Positions 33,898 to 42,661 of a stretch of 64,000 bases of DNA are shown here, in pieces. This stretch comes from Pseudoflavonifractor gallinarum (GTDB lineage Bacteria; Bacillota; Clostridia; Oscillospirales; Oscillospiraceae). The notes beneath the pieces are model-generated. The model was not told where the DNA came from and did no database searches. It saw only the letters and a list, made by a program, of their open reading frames with translations. The position numbers were made by a program, and so were the translations under genes. The stretch spans positions 1-64,000 of the forward strand of contig NZ_JADCKF010000009.1 of the NCBI RefSeq assembly GCF_014982855.1, read 5' to 3'. Position 1 is the stretch's first letter. Each line of letters starts with the position of its first letter.

Positions 33898-34722
33898 TTA
33901 TTTTTTCGGTTCAGAACTGGGGGTTTCCGGAAGCACCTGGGGGATGAAGCGCCGGGCGAAGCGTCCCTTGCCCCGGGACTTTACATAGAAGTAGCCAATG
34001 AAGGAAAAGACCACTGCGCCGATAAAATTCACGAACAGGTCCTTCATGGTATCCAGAATGCCGATATCCAGATAGCCTCCCAGGCCCAGCGGGATCTCGC
34101 TTCCGTCCGCGGTGACCACAATGACGTCGGTGATATTATGGATGGCCGTGGGGACATTGCCGCCGTTGGGGTCCAGCATGACCGAGGAGATGGTGTTTAC
34201 GACGGTATCCTTCTGCATATCCAGATGGAAAAACACGTCCATGGTGCACTCAAAGAACTCCCACAGCACGCCGATGGTCATGGAGAAGCAGAAGGCCATT
34301 ATGGCCAGATACAGGGGCGAGAGGGAGAAGGAGAGCCGCTCATGCCGGTTGAGGATATCCAGCAGGGAGAAGCCAATGGCGGCGCAGAGAAAGCCGTTGA
34401 GGGTGTGGAGCATAGTATCCCAGTAGGGGATGGAGATGTAGTAGGCACGGATTTCACCCAAAATTTCCGCGGCAAAAATAAAGAGGAGAATGATGACTTC
34501 CAGCGTGTCGGGCAGATCGATCTGGATCTTCCGCTCAATAAAGCTGGGAACCAGAAACAGGATCAGGGTCAGGATACACAGGAAGACATTTTCAAAGTTC
34601 CCGTTGAAAAACTGGGCGATCATAACCCAAATTACCAGAAGCCGGAGAATTTGATAAAGACGGGCCACCATGGGGGAACTTTTCACCTGGGCGCGGAACG
34701 AGGAATCACGCCAACGTTTCAT
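33898..34722 (-). CDS. polytopic membrane protein, unknown function
   Basis: A 274-residue protein with about six membrane segments (near 25-60, 75-95, 105-125, 135-160 and 230-250). A conserved-looking block PYWDTMLHTLNGFLCAAIGFSLLDILN and later GVLWEFFECTMDVFF contain His and Glu residues inside membrane regions, as in the DUF2238/YjdF-type membrane families, but I cannot assign it firmly. The C terminus is basic and cytoplasmic. Its ATG overlaps the stop of the gamma-carbonic anhydrase gene by four bases, so the two are co-translated. Confidence 0.7.
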   Translation of the reverse strand: MKRWRDSSFRAQVKSSPMVARLYQILRLLVIWVMIAQFFNGNFENVFLCILTLILFLVPSFIERKIQIDLPDTLEVIILLFIFAAEILGEIRAYYISIPYWDTMLHTLNGFLCAAIGFSLLDILNRHERLSFSLSPLYLAIMAFCFSMTIGVLWEFFECTMDVFFHLDMQKDTVVNTISSVMLDPNGGNVPTAIHNITDVIVVTADGSEIPLGLGGYLDIGILDTMKDLFVNFIGAVVFSFIGYFYVKSRGKGRFARRFIPQVLPETPSSEPKK

Positions 34723-35234
34723 CGGGAGCCCTCCGCCGAAAGCTGGAGGGAGAGATGCTCATATTCCCGGGCGGACTCCAGGTTGCCCGCCTTTTCCTCC
34801 TCTGTGAGCGCACGGCGGACTTTGGCGGGAGAGCCCATGACCAGACTGCCCGCCGGAATCACCGTGTTCTGGGTCACCAGGGCCCCGGCAGCCACGAGAG
34901 AGTCCTCGCCAATCACACAGCCGTTGAGGAGGGTCGCGCCCATGCCGATGACACAGCGATCGCCCACCGTACAGCCGTGCAGGATCGCCCCGTGGCCCAC
35001 GGTCACGTCCTGACCGACCTGAACGGGGAATCCCTCGTCTCCATGCACCATGCAGCCATCCTGAAGGTTGGAGCCGGCCCCGACATGGATGGTGGTGGTA
35101 TCGGCGCGGAGGACCGCACCATACCAGACACTGGAGCGCGCCTCCAGGGTGACCTGTCCCACCAGGGTGGCATTTTCCGCGACCCGGGCATCGGGATGGA
35201 GCTGGGGTGTATGTCCTTCAAAGGATTTGATCAT
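34719..35234 (-). CDS. gamma-carbonic anhydrase family protein
   Basis: A 171-residue left-handed beta-helix hexapeptide-repeat protein (for example VGQVTLEARSSVWYGAVLRAD, IHVGAGSNLQDGCMVH, VGHGAILHGCTVGD). The zinc-type His residues appear in CMVHGD, VTVGHGAILHGC. The ATG at 35234 follows CGGAGGAATTCACAT. It is probably the YrdA/PaaY-like branch. Carbonic anhydrase activity is possible but not certain for this branch. Confidence 0.93.
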   Translation of the reverse strand: MIKSFEGHTPQLHPDARVAENATLVGQVTLEARSSVWYGAVLRADTTTIHVGAGSNLQDGCMVHGDEGFPVQVGQDVTVGHGAILHGCTVGDRCVIGMGATLLNGCVIGEDSLVAAGALVTQNTVIPAGSLVMGSPAKVRRALTEEEKAGNLESAREYEHLSLQLSAEGSR

Positions 35235-35438
35235 ATGTGAATTCCTCCGTTCTTGGATTGCGGCATGTGGACAAGGCCGGACAGGGCCGTTGAGCCGCCA
35301 GACCGTCACTTTTATTATAATGCGTATGCGAGAAAGCCGCAAGCCTGGGAAAAAGAGGACGAGTCCGCAGGGGCGCGTGTAAAATTTGATTTGGGTCGTG
35401 CATAGAGTGAGGTATCACCACAACAGGAGGAATGTACC

Positions 35439-35651
35439 ATGGACTTAAAGCACAATCAGATCACGGTGGGGCAGCTGCTGGCAGATCCCCGGAGCCGGAG
35501 CGTCCTGCAAAAAAAGCTGCCCGCCGTCCTCAAGCATCCCCTTACCGGAGCGGCCAATACCGTGACCTTGGAGCAGCTGCTGGCCTTTGCGGGAGCCTAT
35601 CTGCCGCAGAAGAAGATCGATGAGGTAATGGAAGCGCTGCAGAAAGCCTGA
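35439..35651 (+). CDS. small conserved-looking protein, unknown function
   Basis: A 70-residue acidic/basic mixed protein preceded by ACAGGAGG. Predicted helices include HNQITVGQLLADPRSRSVLQKKL and VTLEQLLAFAGAYLPQKKIDEVMEAL. Clean ribosome site, compact reading frame and a terminator directly after support a real gene. No family is recognised. Confidence 0.7.
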   Translation: MDLKHNQITVGQLLADPRSRSVLQKKLPAVLKHPLTGAANTVTLEQLLAFAGAYLPQKKIDEVMEALQKA

Positions 35652-35671
35652 GCAAAGACGTTTGATATGGG

Positions 35672-35698
35672 GAGGGGCGGAGCTTCCGCCCCTCTCTC
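35672..35698 (+). terminator. terminator of the small gene
   Basis: GAGGGGCGG / CCGCCCCTC stem around AGCTT, followed by a pyrimidine-rich stretch. It also lies at the end of the convergent minus-strand gene. Confidence 0.65.
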
Positions 35699-35702
35699 TG
35701 CA

Positions 35703-36251
35703 TCAGGAGTCGCGCAAAGGCAGTCTGGAAACACGGCGATACCAGCACAGAATGTCGGTGCTGTGGGTGCGCCGCAGGAGGACCAGCGTAAGGGCTCCGT
35801 CCAGCAGAAGCAGACATGCCGCAAGGGGCCATAAAAAAGACGGAATGAGCGCGGTAAACTGAGCGACCAGCGGGTGAAGAACACGGACCGCACCCACACC
35901 GAGCATGCCCCAAAAGATAGAAAAGAGCAGGCATACCCTGCCGTGGAGCTGGAAGGGGAGATGCCGGTAATCCCAGAAATGTACTCCGGTCAGCCGTTCA
36001 TAGAAGAGGGACATGAGATACTCTGCTCCGGTTGCGGCCAAAGCGGAGCCAAAAAACAGGAGAAGATTACTCTGGCGGACAGGGGCGGGGAGCGCCAGAA
36101 TCCACAGTGCACCCAGACCATAGACCGGGCAGAGAGGCAGGAGAAAAAAGCACTTTCGATCCCGCTTGGACTGGTGTGTTGCCCGCGCAAAAAGCACTTC
36201 CAGACAGAAGCCCAGGAAACTATAAATCCCAAAATACCAAAACCATTCCAC
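35703..36251 (-). CDS. CmpB-like (ABC_trans_CmpB, PF06541) membrane protein, single domain
   Basis: A 182-residue membrane protein with five to six hydrophobic segments. WYFGIYSFLGFCLEVLFA, LLPLCPVYGLGALWIL, GAEYLMSLFYERLTGVHFWDYRHLPFQLHGRVCLLFSIFWG are hallmarks of the putative ABC-transporter type IV/CmpB family. The start is GTG at 36251, eight bases after AGGAGG; no ATG fits. A much longer homologue with two copies of this domain lies at 45.2-46.6 kb. Despite the family label, transport activity is not shown. Confidence 0.85.
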   Translation of the reverse strand: MEWFWYFGIYSFLGFCLEVLFARATHQSKRDRKCFFLLPLCPVYGLGALWILALPAPVRQSNLLLFFGSALAATGAEYLMSLFYERLTGVHFWDYRHLPFQLHGRVCLLFSIFWGMLGVGAVRVLHPLVAQFTALIPSFLWPLAACLLLLDGALTLVLLRRTHSTDILCWYRRVSRLPLRDS

Positions 36252-36356
36252 GTCGAATTCCTCCTCCGGCCCGTTTTGTCTAGCATGACCGGGGGAAAGA
36301 AAAAAATACAGGCGAGATTTTGGCAAAATGGCAAGAAAGAAAATGGCTCGAGATTC

Positions 36357-36385
36357 TTGTCGAGTTCCTTAAAATGTGGTAAGAT
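36357..36385 (+). promoter_or_regulatory. pyrB promoter
   Basis: TTGTCG (36357-36362), 17-nt spacer, TAAGAT (36380-36385), about 40 bases before pyrB. No PyrR-type attenuator is seen in the short leader. Confidence 0.6.
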
Positions 36386-36423
36386 AATACGAAAAAAATA
36401 CGACAAGGAATGGAGAAGATGGT

Positions 36424-37482
36424 ATGCGACATCTGATCGATTTTGGGGATCTGTCTCGGGCGGAGTGGGAAGCGCTGTACAAGAGCACCAGTGCTATTAT
36501 TGACCACCCCGCCGATTTTATGGATGTGTGTCGGGGTCGTGTGGCCTCCACACTTTTTTTTGAGCCTTCTACCCGGACCAACTTTTCCTTCCAGACCGCC
36601 ATGCTGCGGGTGGGCGGAACGGTGTTTGGCTTTGCCGATCCCAAATCCTCCTCGGTGGCAAAGGGCGAGTGCCTGAAGGACACCATCAAGATGGTGTCCG
36701 GCTATGCCGACGTGGTTATCATGCGTAACCCCCGGGAGGGCGCGGCCAAAGCCGCTTCCCTGTATTCCGATGTGCCTGTGATCAATGCAGGCGACGGCGG
36801 ACACATGCACCCCACCCAGACCACGACCGATCTGACCACCATTACCCGGATGCTGGGCGGTGTGGATGGCATCTCCATCGGTCTGTGCGGTGACCTGAAG
36901 AACGGCCGTACGGTCCACTCCCTCATCAAGGCGCTGGCCAAGTTCGACAATGTGAAGTTCTACCTCATCTCTCCCCGCGAGCTGGCCATCCCGGAGTATA
37001 TCCGTGCCTTCATGAAGGAGAAGAACCTGTGGAGCGTGGAGGTTACCGGTCTGGAGAACGTCATTCCCCAGCTGGATGTCCTCTATATGACCCGTATCCA
37101 GCGGGAGCGTTTTGTGGACCCCCTGGAGTACGAGCGCAACAAGGGTATCTATGTCCTGACCAAGCGCAAGCTGGAGCGGGCCCGCAAGAACATGCTGGTC
37201 ATGCATCCCCTGCCCCGTGTGGATGAGATCGCCCTGGACGTGGACGACGATCCCCGTGCAGCCTATTTTGAGCAGGCCCGGTACGGCATGTTCTCCCGTA
37301 TGGCTCTGCTGGCGGACCTGGCCAACCAGCCCCGCATCAAGCCGGAGGCGGTGGAGATCGGTACGACTCCGGTCTGCTCCAATCCCCGCTGCATTACCCA
37401 GACCGACCCCTATCTGCCCCCCCTGGTCAAGCAGAACGGCGGTGTGGATTGCTGTGCCTACTGCGACGCAGCCCTGCATTAA
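36424..37482 (+). CDS. pyrB: aspartate carbamoyltransferase with PyrI-like zinc tail
   Basis: A 352-residue enzyme of pyrimidine synthesis joining carbamoyl phosphate and aspartate. The carbamoyl phosphate loop FFEPSTRTNFSF (near residue 45), HPTQTTTDL (near 128) and MHPLPRVDEI (near 259) are intact. After the usual end near residue 310, a tail has Cys spacing C-x4-C-x20-CC-x2-C (from CSNPRC to CAYC), close to the zinc site of E. coli PyrI (C-x4-C-x23-C-x2-C). The nucleotide-binding half of PyrI is missing. No pyrI or other pyr gene is adjacent. Confidence 0.95.
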   Translation: MRHLIDFGDLSRAEWEALYKSTSAIIDHPADFMDVCRGRVASTLFFEPSTRTNFSFQTAMLRVGGTVFGFADPKSSSVAKGECLKDTIKMVSGYADVVIMRNPREGAAKAASLYSDVPVINAGDGGHMHPTQTTTDLTTITRMLGGVDGISIGLCGDLKNGRTVHSLIKALAKFDNVKFYLISPRELAIPEYIRAFMKEKNLWSVEVTGLENVIPQLDVLYMTRIQRERFVDPLEYERNKGIYVLTKRKLERARKNMLVMHPLPRVDEIALDVDDDPRAAYFEQARYGMFSRMALLADLANQPRIKPEAVEIGTTPVCSNPRCITQTDPYLPPLVKQNGGVDCCAYCDAALH

Positions 37483-37487
37483 TTGAG

Positions 37488-37527
37488 AAAAACCGGCGCG
37501 CGGAATGTTTTCCGTGCGCCGGTTTTG
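37488..37527. terminator. bidirectional terminator after pyrB
   Basis: AAAACCGGCGCGCGGAA and TTCCGTGCGCCGGTTTT form a stem between convergent genes. Confidence 0.9.
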
Positions 37528-37887
37528 TTATTCCTGTATTCCAAGCCGGTCAGCCCAGTCGGGCGCCTTGAAGCCCACCAGAACAAAGTCTTCCGCGATG
37601 AGCATGGGGCGTTTGACCAGCATTCCGTCCGAGGCAAGCAGAGCGTATTGCTCTTCTTCCGGCATGGAAGGAAGGCGGTCCTTGAGTTCCAGGGCCCGGT
37701 ACTGAAGGCCGCTGGTGTTGAAAAAGCGCTTGAGGGGCAAACCACTGCGGCTGTGCCAGTCTTTCAACTCGCTGAGGGAGGGATTGTCCAGCTTAATATC
37801 CCGCAGGGTGTAGGAAACGCCATGGGCATCCAGCCAGGCCTTGGCCTTTTGGCAGGTGGTACACTTGGGGTAGCAGAGAAAGATCAT
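37528..37887 (-). CDS. arsenate reductase family/Spx-like thioredoxin-fold protein
   Basis: A 119-residue ArsC/Spx-family protein. MIFLCYPKCTTCQKAKAWL gives an N-terminal CxxC redox site, and KRPMLI (Arg-Pro) is the conserved block near residue 92. An Spx regulator contacts RNA polymerase in thiol stress; YffB/ArsC relatives are redox enzymes. The LKRFFNTSGLQYRAL segment fits the wider family, and RPMLIAEDFVLVGF is more like the Spx/MgsR/YffB group than true ArsC. The exact role is undecided. Confidence 0.88.
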   Translation of the reverse strand: MIFLCYPKCTTCQKAKAWLDAHGVSYTLRDIKLDNPSLSELKDWHSRSGLPLKRFFNTSGLQYRALELKDRLPSMPEEEQYALLASDGMLVKRPMLIAEDFVLVGFKAPDWADRLGIQE

Positions 37888-37970
37888 GTTGTTTCACTCC
37901 TTTTTCTCTACTTTAACGGAGAATCCCAAAACTTGCAAGAGGAAGCTGGAAAGAAATCCGCAAAGAGCCC

Positions 37971-37999
37971 TTTACAAAATGAGGAAAGCCTGCTATAAT
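37971..37999 (+). promoter_or_regulatory. tRNA-Arg promoter
   Basis: TTTACA (37971-37976), 17-nt spacer, TATAAT (37994-37999), 27 bases before the tRNA. Confidence 0.85.
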
Positions 38000-38026
38000 A
38001 ATTGGGTACTTGGGAAAAGTTCATAT

Positions 38027-38103
38027 GCGTCCGTAGCGCAATTGGATAGCGCATCAGATTCCGGTTCTGAGGGTTGGGGGTTCGAGTCCCTTCGGGCGTG
38101 CCA
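38027..38103 (+). tRNA. tRNA-Arg (CCG)
   Basis: A full cloverleaf with acceptor GCGTCCG/CGGGCGT (a G-U first pair), anticodon stem TCAGA/TCTGA, loop TTCCGGT, hence anticodon CCG (Arg, CGG). The T loop is GGTTCGAGTCC and CCA is encoded. Confidence 0.95.
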
Positions 38104-38108
38104 GAGCG

Positions 38109-38146
38109 AGAGCCTGTAACTGTATTGGTTACAGGCTCTTTTTTGC
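38109..38146 (+). terminator. tRNA-Arg terminator
   Basis: GAGCCTGTAAC / GTTACAGGCTC around TGTATTG, then TTTTTT. Confidence 0.93.
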
Positions 38147-38194
38147 ATTTATATTTAGCGGGGCCGGGGAAAGATTCACTGACCGGCAGCATGG

Positions 38195-38228
38195 AAAAAG
38201 GAGTGACGCTGCTAATGCAGCGCCACTC
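38195..38228 (-). terminator. ppdK terminator
   Basis: On the minus strand GGAGTGGCGCTGC / GCAGCGTCACTCC forms a stem followed by TTTTT, 24 bases beyond the ppdK stop. Confidence 0.88.
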
Positions 38229-38252
38229 CGATTACTATCTTATATTGTGCGA

Positions 38253-40886
38253 TTACCGCGGATTTTTGATAGCGGCCTGAGCAGCAGCCAGACGGGCGAT
38301 GGGCACGCGATAGGGAGAGCAGGAGACATAGTTCAGACCCACGCGGTGGCAGAACTCCACGCTGGTGGGATCGCCGCCGTGCTCACCGCAGATGCCCAGG
38401 TGCATCTCGGGACGGACCGAGCGGCCCAGCTTGACCGCCATGTCGACCAGCTTGCCAACACCCTTCTGATCCAGGTGGGCGAAGGGATCGGACTCGTAGA
38501 CCTTCTTGTCATAGTAATAGCTGAGGAACTTGGCAGCATCATCACGGCTGAAGCCGAAGGTCATCTGGGTCAGATCGTTGGTGCCGAAGGAGAAGAACTC
38601 AGCCTCCTTGGCGATCTCGTCCGCCGTGAGAGCGGCGCGGGGGATCTCGATCATGGTGCCCACCTCATACTTCATGGACAGACCGGACTCGGCGATCAGC
38701 TTGTCAGCGACGGAAACCACCACGTCCTTGACGTACTTGAGCTCCTTGACCTCGCCCACCAGGGGGATCATCATCTCGGGGACCATGGTCCAATCGGGAT
38801 GCTTCTTCTGCACGTTCAGGGCGGCAGTAATGATAGCGGTGGCCTGCATCTCGGCGATTTCGGGATAGGAGACAGCCAGGCGGCAGCCGCGGTGACCCAT
38901 CATGGGGTTAAACTCGTGGAGGCTGCTGATGACATTGTGGAGCTTTTCCACGGTGATGCCCATCTCGTTGGCGATCTCCCGGATATCCTCTTCCTTAGTG
39001 GGAAGGAACTCATGCAGCGGGGGATCCAGGAAGCGGATGACCACCGGATGGCCCTCCATAGCCTCATAGATGCCCTCAAAATCGCTCTGCTGGAAGGGGA
39101 GGAGCTTCGCCAGAGCGCGGCGGCGGTCGGCCTCGTTGTCGGCCACGATCATCTCGCGCATGGCCTTGATGCGGCTCTCCTCAAAGAACATGTGCTCCGT
39201 ACGGCACAGACCGATGCCCTGGGCGCCAAAGGCGCGGCCCTGGCGGGCGTCAGTGGGGGTATCGGCATTGGTGTAGACTTCCAGCTGGCGGTAGCGGTCA
39301 GCCCACTCCATGAAACGGCCGAAGTCGCCGGAGGAGACGTCGGCGGGAACGGTGGGGATGGCCTCACCGTAAATGTTGCCGGTAGAGCCGTCCAGAGAGA
39401 TGTACTGGCCCTCCTGATAGACCTTGCCGCCCAGCTCAAACTGCTTCTTGGCGTAGTCCACCACGATCTCACCGCAGCCGGAAACACAGCAGGTGCCCAT
39501 GCCGCGGGCCACCACGGCGGCGTGAGAGGTCATGCCGCCGCGAACGGTCAGGATACCCTTGGCTGCGTGCATGCCCTCGATATCCTCAGGAGAGGTCTCC
39601 AGGCGGACCAGGATGACCTGCTCGCCCCGGTCGGTCCACTCCTTGGCGTCCTCGGCGGTAAAGACCACCTTGCCGCAGGCAGCGCCGGGAGAGGCGGCCA
39701 GGCCCTTGCCGATGGGCACTGCCTTCTTGAGGGCGTCGGCATCGAACTGGGGATGGAGCAGGGAGTCCAGCTGCTTGGGCTCCACGCGGAGGACGGCCTC
39801 CTTCTCGGTGATGGCACCCTCGTCCACCAGATCCACCGCGATCTTCAGGGCGGCGGCGGCGGTACGCTTGCCGTTGCGGGTCTGGAGCATATAGAGCTTG
39901 CCATTTTCAATGGTAAACTCCATATCCTGCATGTCCTTATAGTGCTGCTCCAGCTTGGAGGCGATGGCGGCGAACTGGTTGTAGACCTCGGGCATCTCCT
40001 CCTGGAGCTTGGAGATATTGCTGGGAGTGCGGACACCGGCCACCACGTCTTCGCCCTGAGCGTTGATGAGGTACTCGCCGAACAGGTGCTTTTCGCCGGT
40101 GGCGGGGTTGCGGGTGAAGGCCACGCCGGTACCGGAGGTGCTGCCGAAGTTGCCGAAGACCATGGACTGCACGTTGACGGCGGTGCCCCAGTCATAGGGG
40201 ATCTCGTTCATGCGGCGATAGACGTTGGCGCGGTCGTTATCCCAGGAGCGGAAGACGGCCTTTACCGCCTCCATCAGCTGCTGCTTGGGGTCCTGGGGGA
40301 AGTCCTCGCCCTTCTCGTCCTTGTAGAAGGCCTTGAAGCGCTCTACCAGGGTCTTCATATCCTCGGTATCCAGATCGATGTCGTGTACGACGCCCTTTTT
40401 GGCCTTGACATCATCGATGATCTCCTCAAAGCGGCTCTTGGAGAGCTCCATGACCACGTCGGAGAACATCTGGATAAAGCGGCGGTAGGAGTCATAGGCA
40501 AAGCGGGGATTTTTCGATTTTTCAGCCAGGCCCACCACGACGCTGTCGTTGAGGCCCAGGTTCAGGATGGTGTCCATCATGCCGGGCATGGAGGCACGGG
40601 CGCCGGAGCGCACCGAGACCAGCAGAGGATTGGAGGCGTTGCCAAACTGCTTTCCGGTGGTCTCCTCCAGTTTGGAGAGGTACTCCAGGATCTCAGCCTG
40701 GATCTCCGGGGCGATGGCACGGCCATCCTCATAATAACGAGTGCAGGCCTCGGTGGTTACGGTAAAGCCCTGGGGTACAGGCATACCGAGATTGGTCATC
40801 TCGGCCAGGTTGGCGCCTTTACCGCCCAGCAGCTCACGCATTTTGCCGTTGCCTTCACTGAACTGATAAACATATTTGTGGCCCAT
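38253..40886 (-). CDS. ppdK: pyruvate, phosphate dikinase
   Basis: An 877-residue enzyme interconverting pyruvate, ATP and Pi with PEP, AMP and PPi, central to PPi-linked glycolysis in anaerobes. The ATP-grasp part opens with ELLGGKGANLAEMTNLGMPVPQGFTVTTEACT. The phosphohistidine domain has GGMTSHAAVVARGMG (catalytic His in TSHAA, near residue 453). The C-terminal barrel ends with GICGEHGGDP and SCSPYRVPIARLAAAQAAI. GAGGAGG precedes the ATG. It is a single-gene unit with its own promoter and terminator. Confidence 0.98.
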   Translation of the reverse strand: MGHKYVYQFSEGNGKMRELLGGKGANLAEMTNLGMPVPQGFTVTTEACTRYYEDGRAIAPEIQAEILEYLSKLEETTGKQFGNASNPLLVSVRSGARASMPGMMDTILNLGLNDSVVVGLAEKSKNPRFAYDSYRRFIQMFSDVVMELSKSRFEEIIDDVKAKKGVVHDIDLDTEDMKTLVERFKAFYKDEKGEDFPQDPKQQLMEAVKAVFRSWDNDRANVYRRMNEIPYDWGTAVNVQSMVFGNFGSTSGTGVAFTRNPATGEKHLFGEYLINAQGEDVVAGVRTPSNISKLQEEMPEVYNQFAAIASKLEQHYKDMQDMEFTIENGKLYMLQTRNGKRTAAAALKIAVDLVDEGAITEKEAVLRVEPKQLDSLLHPQFDADALKKAVPIGKGLAASPGAACGKVVFTAEDAKEWTDRGEQVILVRLETSPEDIEGMHAAKGILTVRGGMTSHAAVVARGMGTCCVSGCGEIVVDYAKKQFELGGKVYQEGQYISLDGSTGNIYGEAIPTVPADVSSGDFGRFMEWADRYRQLEVYTNADTPTDARQGRAFGAQGIGLCRTEHMFFEESRIKAMREMIVADNEADRRRALAKLLPFQQSDFEGIYEAMEGHPVVIRFLDPPLHEFLPTKEEDIREIANEMGITVEKLHNVISSLHEFNPMMGHRGCRLAVSYPEIAEMQATAIITAALNVQKKHPDWTMVPEMMIPLVGEVKELKYVKDVVVSVADKLIAESGLSMKYEVGTMIEIPRAALTADEIAKEAEFFSFGTNDLTQMTFGFSRDDAAKFLSYYYDKKVYESDPFAHLDQKGVGKLVDMAVKLGRSVRPEMHLGICGEHGGDPTSVEFCHRVGLNYVSCSPYRVPIARLAAAQAAIKNPR

Positions 40887-40919
40887 GTGACATTCCTCCT
40901 CAAAGCTTTGACACTTTGC

Positions 40920-40947
40920 ATTATAGCATTTTCACAAAAGAATGCAA
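40920..40947 (-). promoter_or_regulatory. ppdK promoter
   Basis: On the minus strand TTGCAT (40942-40947), 16-nt spacer, TATAAT (40920-40925). Confidence 0.7.
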
Positions 40948-41104
40948 GTAAAACTGTCAAAAATTATATATAGTCTAAAAAGAGACAGAGATATTCATTT
41001 AATTGCACAGAAAAGAAAAAAAGCGCCTTTTCTTGGATGAGGATTGCAAAAGCAGGTGCCGAAAGCCTGTATGATTTGGAAAAAGAGGAAGGAAAAGATA
41101 GCCA

Positions 41105-41148
41105 CAAAAAAGCGGCCTGGTAGAGAATGGCACATTCTCCACCAGGCC
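41105..41148 (-). terminator. terminator of the minus-strand 41.2-50.7 kb gene block
   Basis: On the minus strand GGCCTGGTGGAGAATG / CATTCTCTACCAGGCC is followed by GCTTTTTTG. Confidence 0.9.
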
Positions 41149-41163
41149 GTATCAAAATTCTGC

Positions 41164-41634
41164 TTACTTCAGGGCGTCCAGCGCCTTTTGCGCAGCATCC
41201 GCATCGGCGGCCACTGCCAGCAGGACGGAGTTGCCCCGCTGCTCCAAAATAGCGTTGTCCAGCTTGGAGACCTCGTCGGGCTGGTAATTCTCCAGCGCCT
41301 CCTTCTGGTCCGCGACCCGCTGGGTCAGAGCATCCAGGGCACTCTTCGCGGCATCCTCATCCACCAGGGTGAAGACGGCGATCTCTTCCGCGCCGGCGGT
41401 GGGCGTGGTGTAGACGGCACATCCGGTCACATCGGCGCTGTCAATGGCGTAGAGAGTCCCGCAGGCCAGGTCCTGGGACATGGACTCCAGAGGCTCAGAA
41501 AAGGCGCCGGAGTCCTGAAGGGCTTGGGCCGTGGCCGCAGGATCAAAGGGGGTGGCAGCTTTTCCGCCGCAGGCAGAGAGCAGGAGACAGAGGGCAGCCA
41601 GAGGAAGAAGCCGCCAGAAGAGGGAGGGACGCAT
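41164..41634 (-). CDS. DUF4358 lipoprotein
   Basis: A 156-residue secreted lipoprotein. The signal peptide LLPLAALCLLLSACGG contains a lipobox LSAC, with predicted cleavage before Cys21. The mature part has the DUF4358 features: AYPLEVEMsq-like segment here as LESMSQDLACGTLYAID, an AEEIAVFTLVDEDAAKSALDALTQRV helix and a closing GNSVLLAVAADADAAQKAL. DUF4358 lipoproteins often accompany SGNH/DHHW-type secreted hydrolases or acyltransferase systems; an SGNH protein lies directly upstream. Confidence 0.82.
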   Translation of the reverse strand: MRPSLFWRLLPLAALCLLLSACGGKAATPFDPAATAQALQDSGAFSEPLESMSQDLACGTLYAIDSADVTGCAVYTTPTAGAEEIAVFTLVDEDAAKSALDALTQRVADQKEALENYQPDEVSKLDNAILEQRGNSVLLAVAADADAAQKALDALK

Positions 41635-41683
41635 GGAGCAAGACTTCCTTTCTATTGTTATAGTGTCATGTAGGTCACATGGG

Positions 41684-42631
41684 TTACAGGAGAGCGGGGT
41701 CCACGGTGTGATTCATCAGATAGGTGAGCCAGGTCTTGTACCAGCTGGTGGTGAAATGCACGCCATCCACGGTGTTTTCCTGGGCCAGGATCCCGTCGGA
41801 GTTGGAGAGGGCAGAGGCCACATCCAGCAGAACCACCTGCTTCTCCTCAGCGAGCTGCTCAAAGATGCCGTTGTAGACGGCGACCTTGTCGTTGTTTACA
41901 TAAGAGGGCCAGTTTTTGGCGCAGAGCGTGGGATTGACCGGCACCTGATTCTGGAGATAGATAATGGCGTTGGGCTGGGTTTCCCGAATGTGATCGATGA
42001 GGGCGGCAAATTTGTCGTGGAAGCCCTGGTCGTCGTAATAGCCCAGCTCGTTGATGCCGAGGGAGATGTACACCTTGCTGTACTTCCCGGCCTCAGCGGA
42101 GAGCGCGTCCACAATGGAATATTTCTGCCCGTTGATGGTGATGAGCTTTTTGGGATTCTCCTGCATCACGTCAAAAATGGTGATGCCCTTGTAGCAGTAG
42201 AAGGAGGCGCCCTCAATACCGCTGTAAAGCTGGAGACCCTCGGTACGGGAGTCGCCGATAAAGAGCGCGTCGGAGAAATAGGACATATCGACCGGGTCGG
42301 AGGCGGGAGCCGGCTTGGTATAGTCGTAGGTACCGTTACCGGCAGGCGCAGGGGACTCGGCAGCAGGCGCGGGGGTGGGAGAAGCCTGGGGCGCGGCGCT
42401 CAGCGCGGCAGGAGGCGGCGTGGCAACGGAAGGGGCCACCGGAGTCACGGAGGGAGCGGCCGCAGAAGGGGAGGGGGTGGGACTGGAGGAAGACGGGGAA
42501 TCCGACGAAAATGCGCGGGTCAGCGTAGGCGCCAGCAGCAGTCCTGCGCAGACCACCAGGCCGGCGGCCAGCAGAGGGAGAGAGGGACGCCGGGGCGGGC
42601 GGCGGTAAGAGGAACGCTTGACGTTAGACAT
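41684..42631 (-). CDS. membrane-anchored SGNH/GDSL-family hydrolase
   Basis: A 315-residue protein with an N-terminal membrane anchor (about 19-40), a Pro/Ser/Ala-rich cell-wall linker (about 43-105), and an SGNH hydrolase domain. Block I is ALFIGDSRTEGL (nucleophilic Ser), block III SLGINELGYY (Asn), and block V VDGVHFTTSWY (Asp, His). It probably deacylates a cell-wall or surface glycan outside the cell. The DUF4358 lipoprotein gene follows 49 bases downstream. No MBOAT acyltransferase is near, unlike in many similar clusters. Confidence 0.9.
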   Translation of the reverse strand: MSNVKRSSYRRPPRRPSLPLLAAGLVVCAGLLLAPTLTRAFSSDSPSSSSPTPSPSAAAPSVTPVAPSVATPPPAALSAAPQASPTPAPAAESPAPAGNGTYDYTKPAPASDPVDMSYFSDALFIGDSRTEGLQLYSGIEGASFYCYKGITIFDVMQENPKKLITINGQKYSIVDALSAEAGKYSKVYISLGINELGYYDDQGFHDKFAALIDHIRETQPNAIIYLQNQVPVNPTLCAKNWPSYVNNDKVAVYNGIFEQLAEEKQVVLLDVASALSNSDGILAQENTVDGVHFTTSWYKTWLTYLMNHTVDPALL

Positions 42632-42661
42632 GGGATATGTACCTCATTTCAGGAAATAAAA

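Noticed and set aside
38247-40973. A 908-codon open frame antisense to ppdK
   Set aside because: The minus-strand ppdK is a full conserved enzyme; the antisense frame is His/Leu/Gly/Val-rich, as expected from high-GC codon bias.
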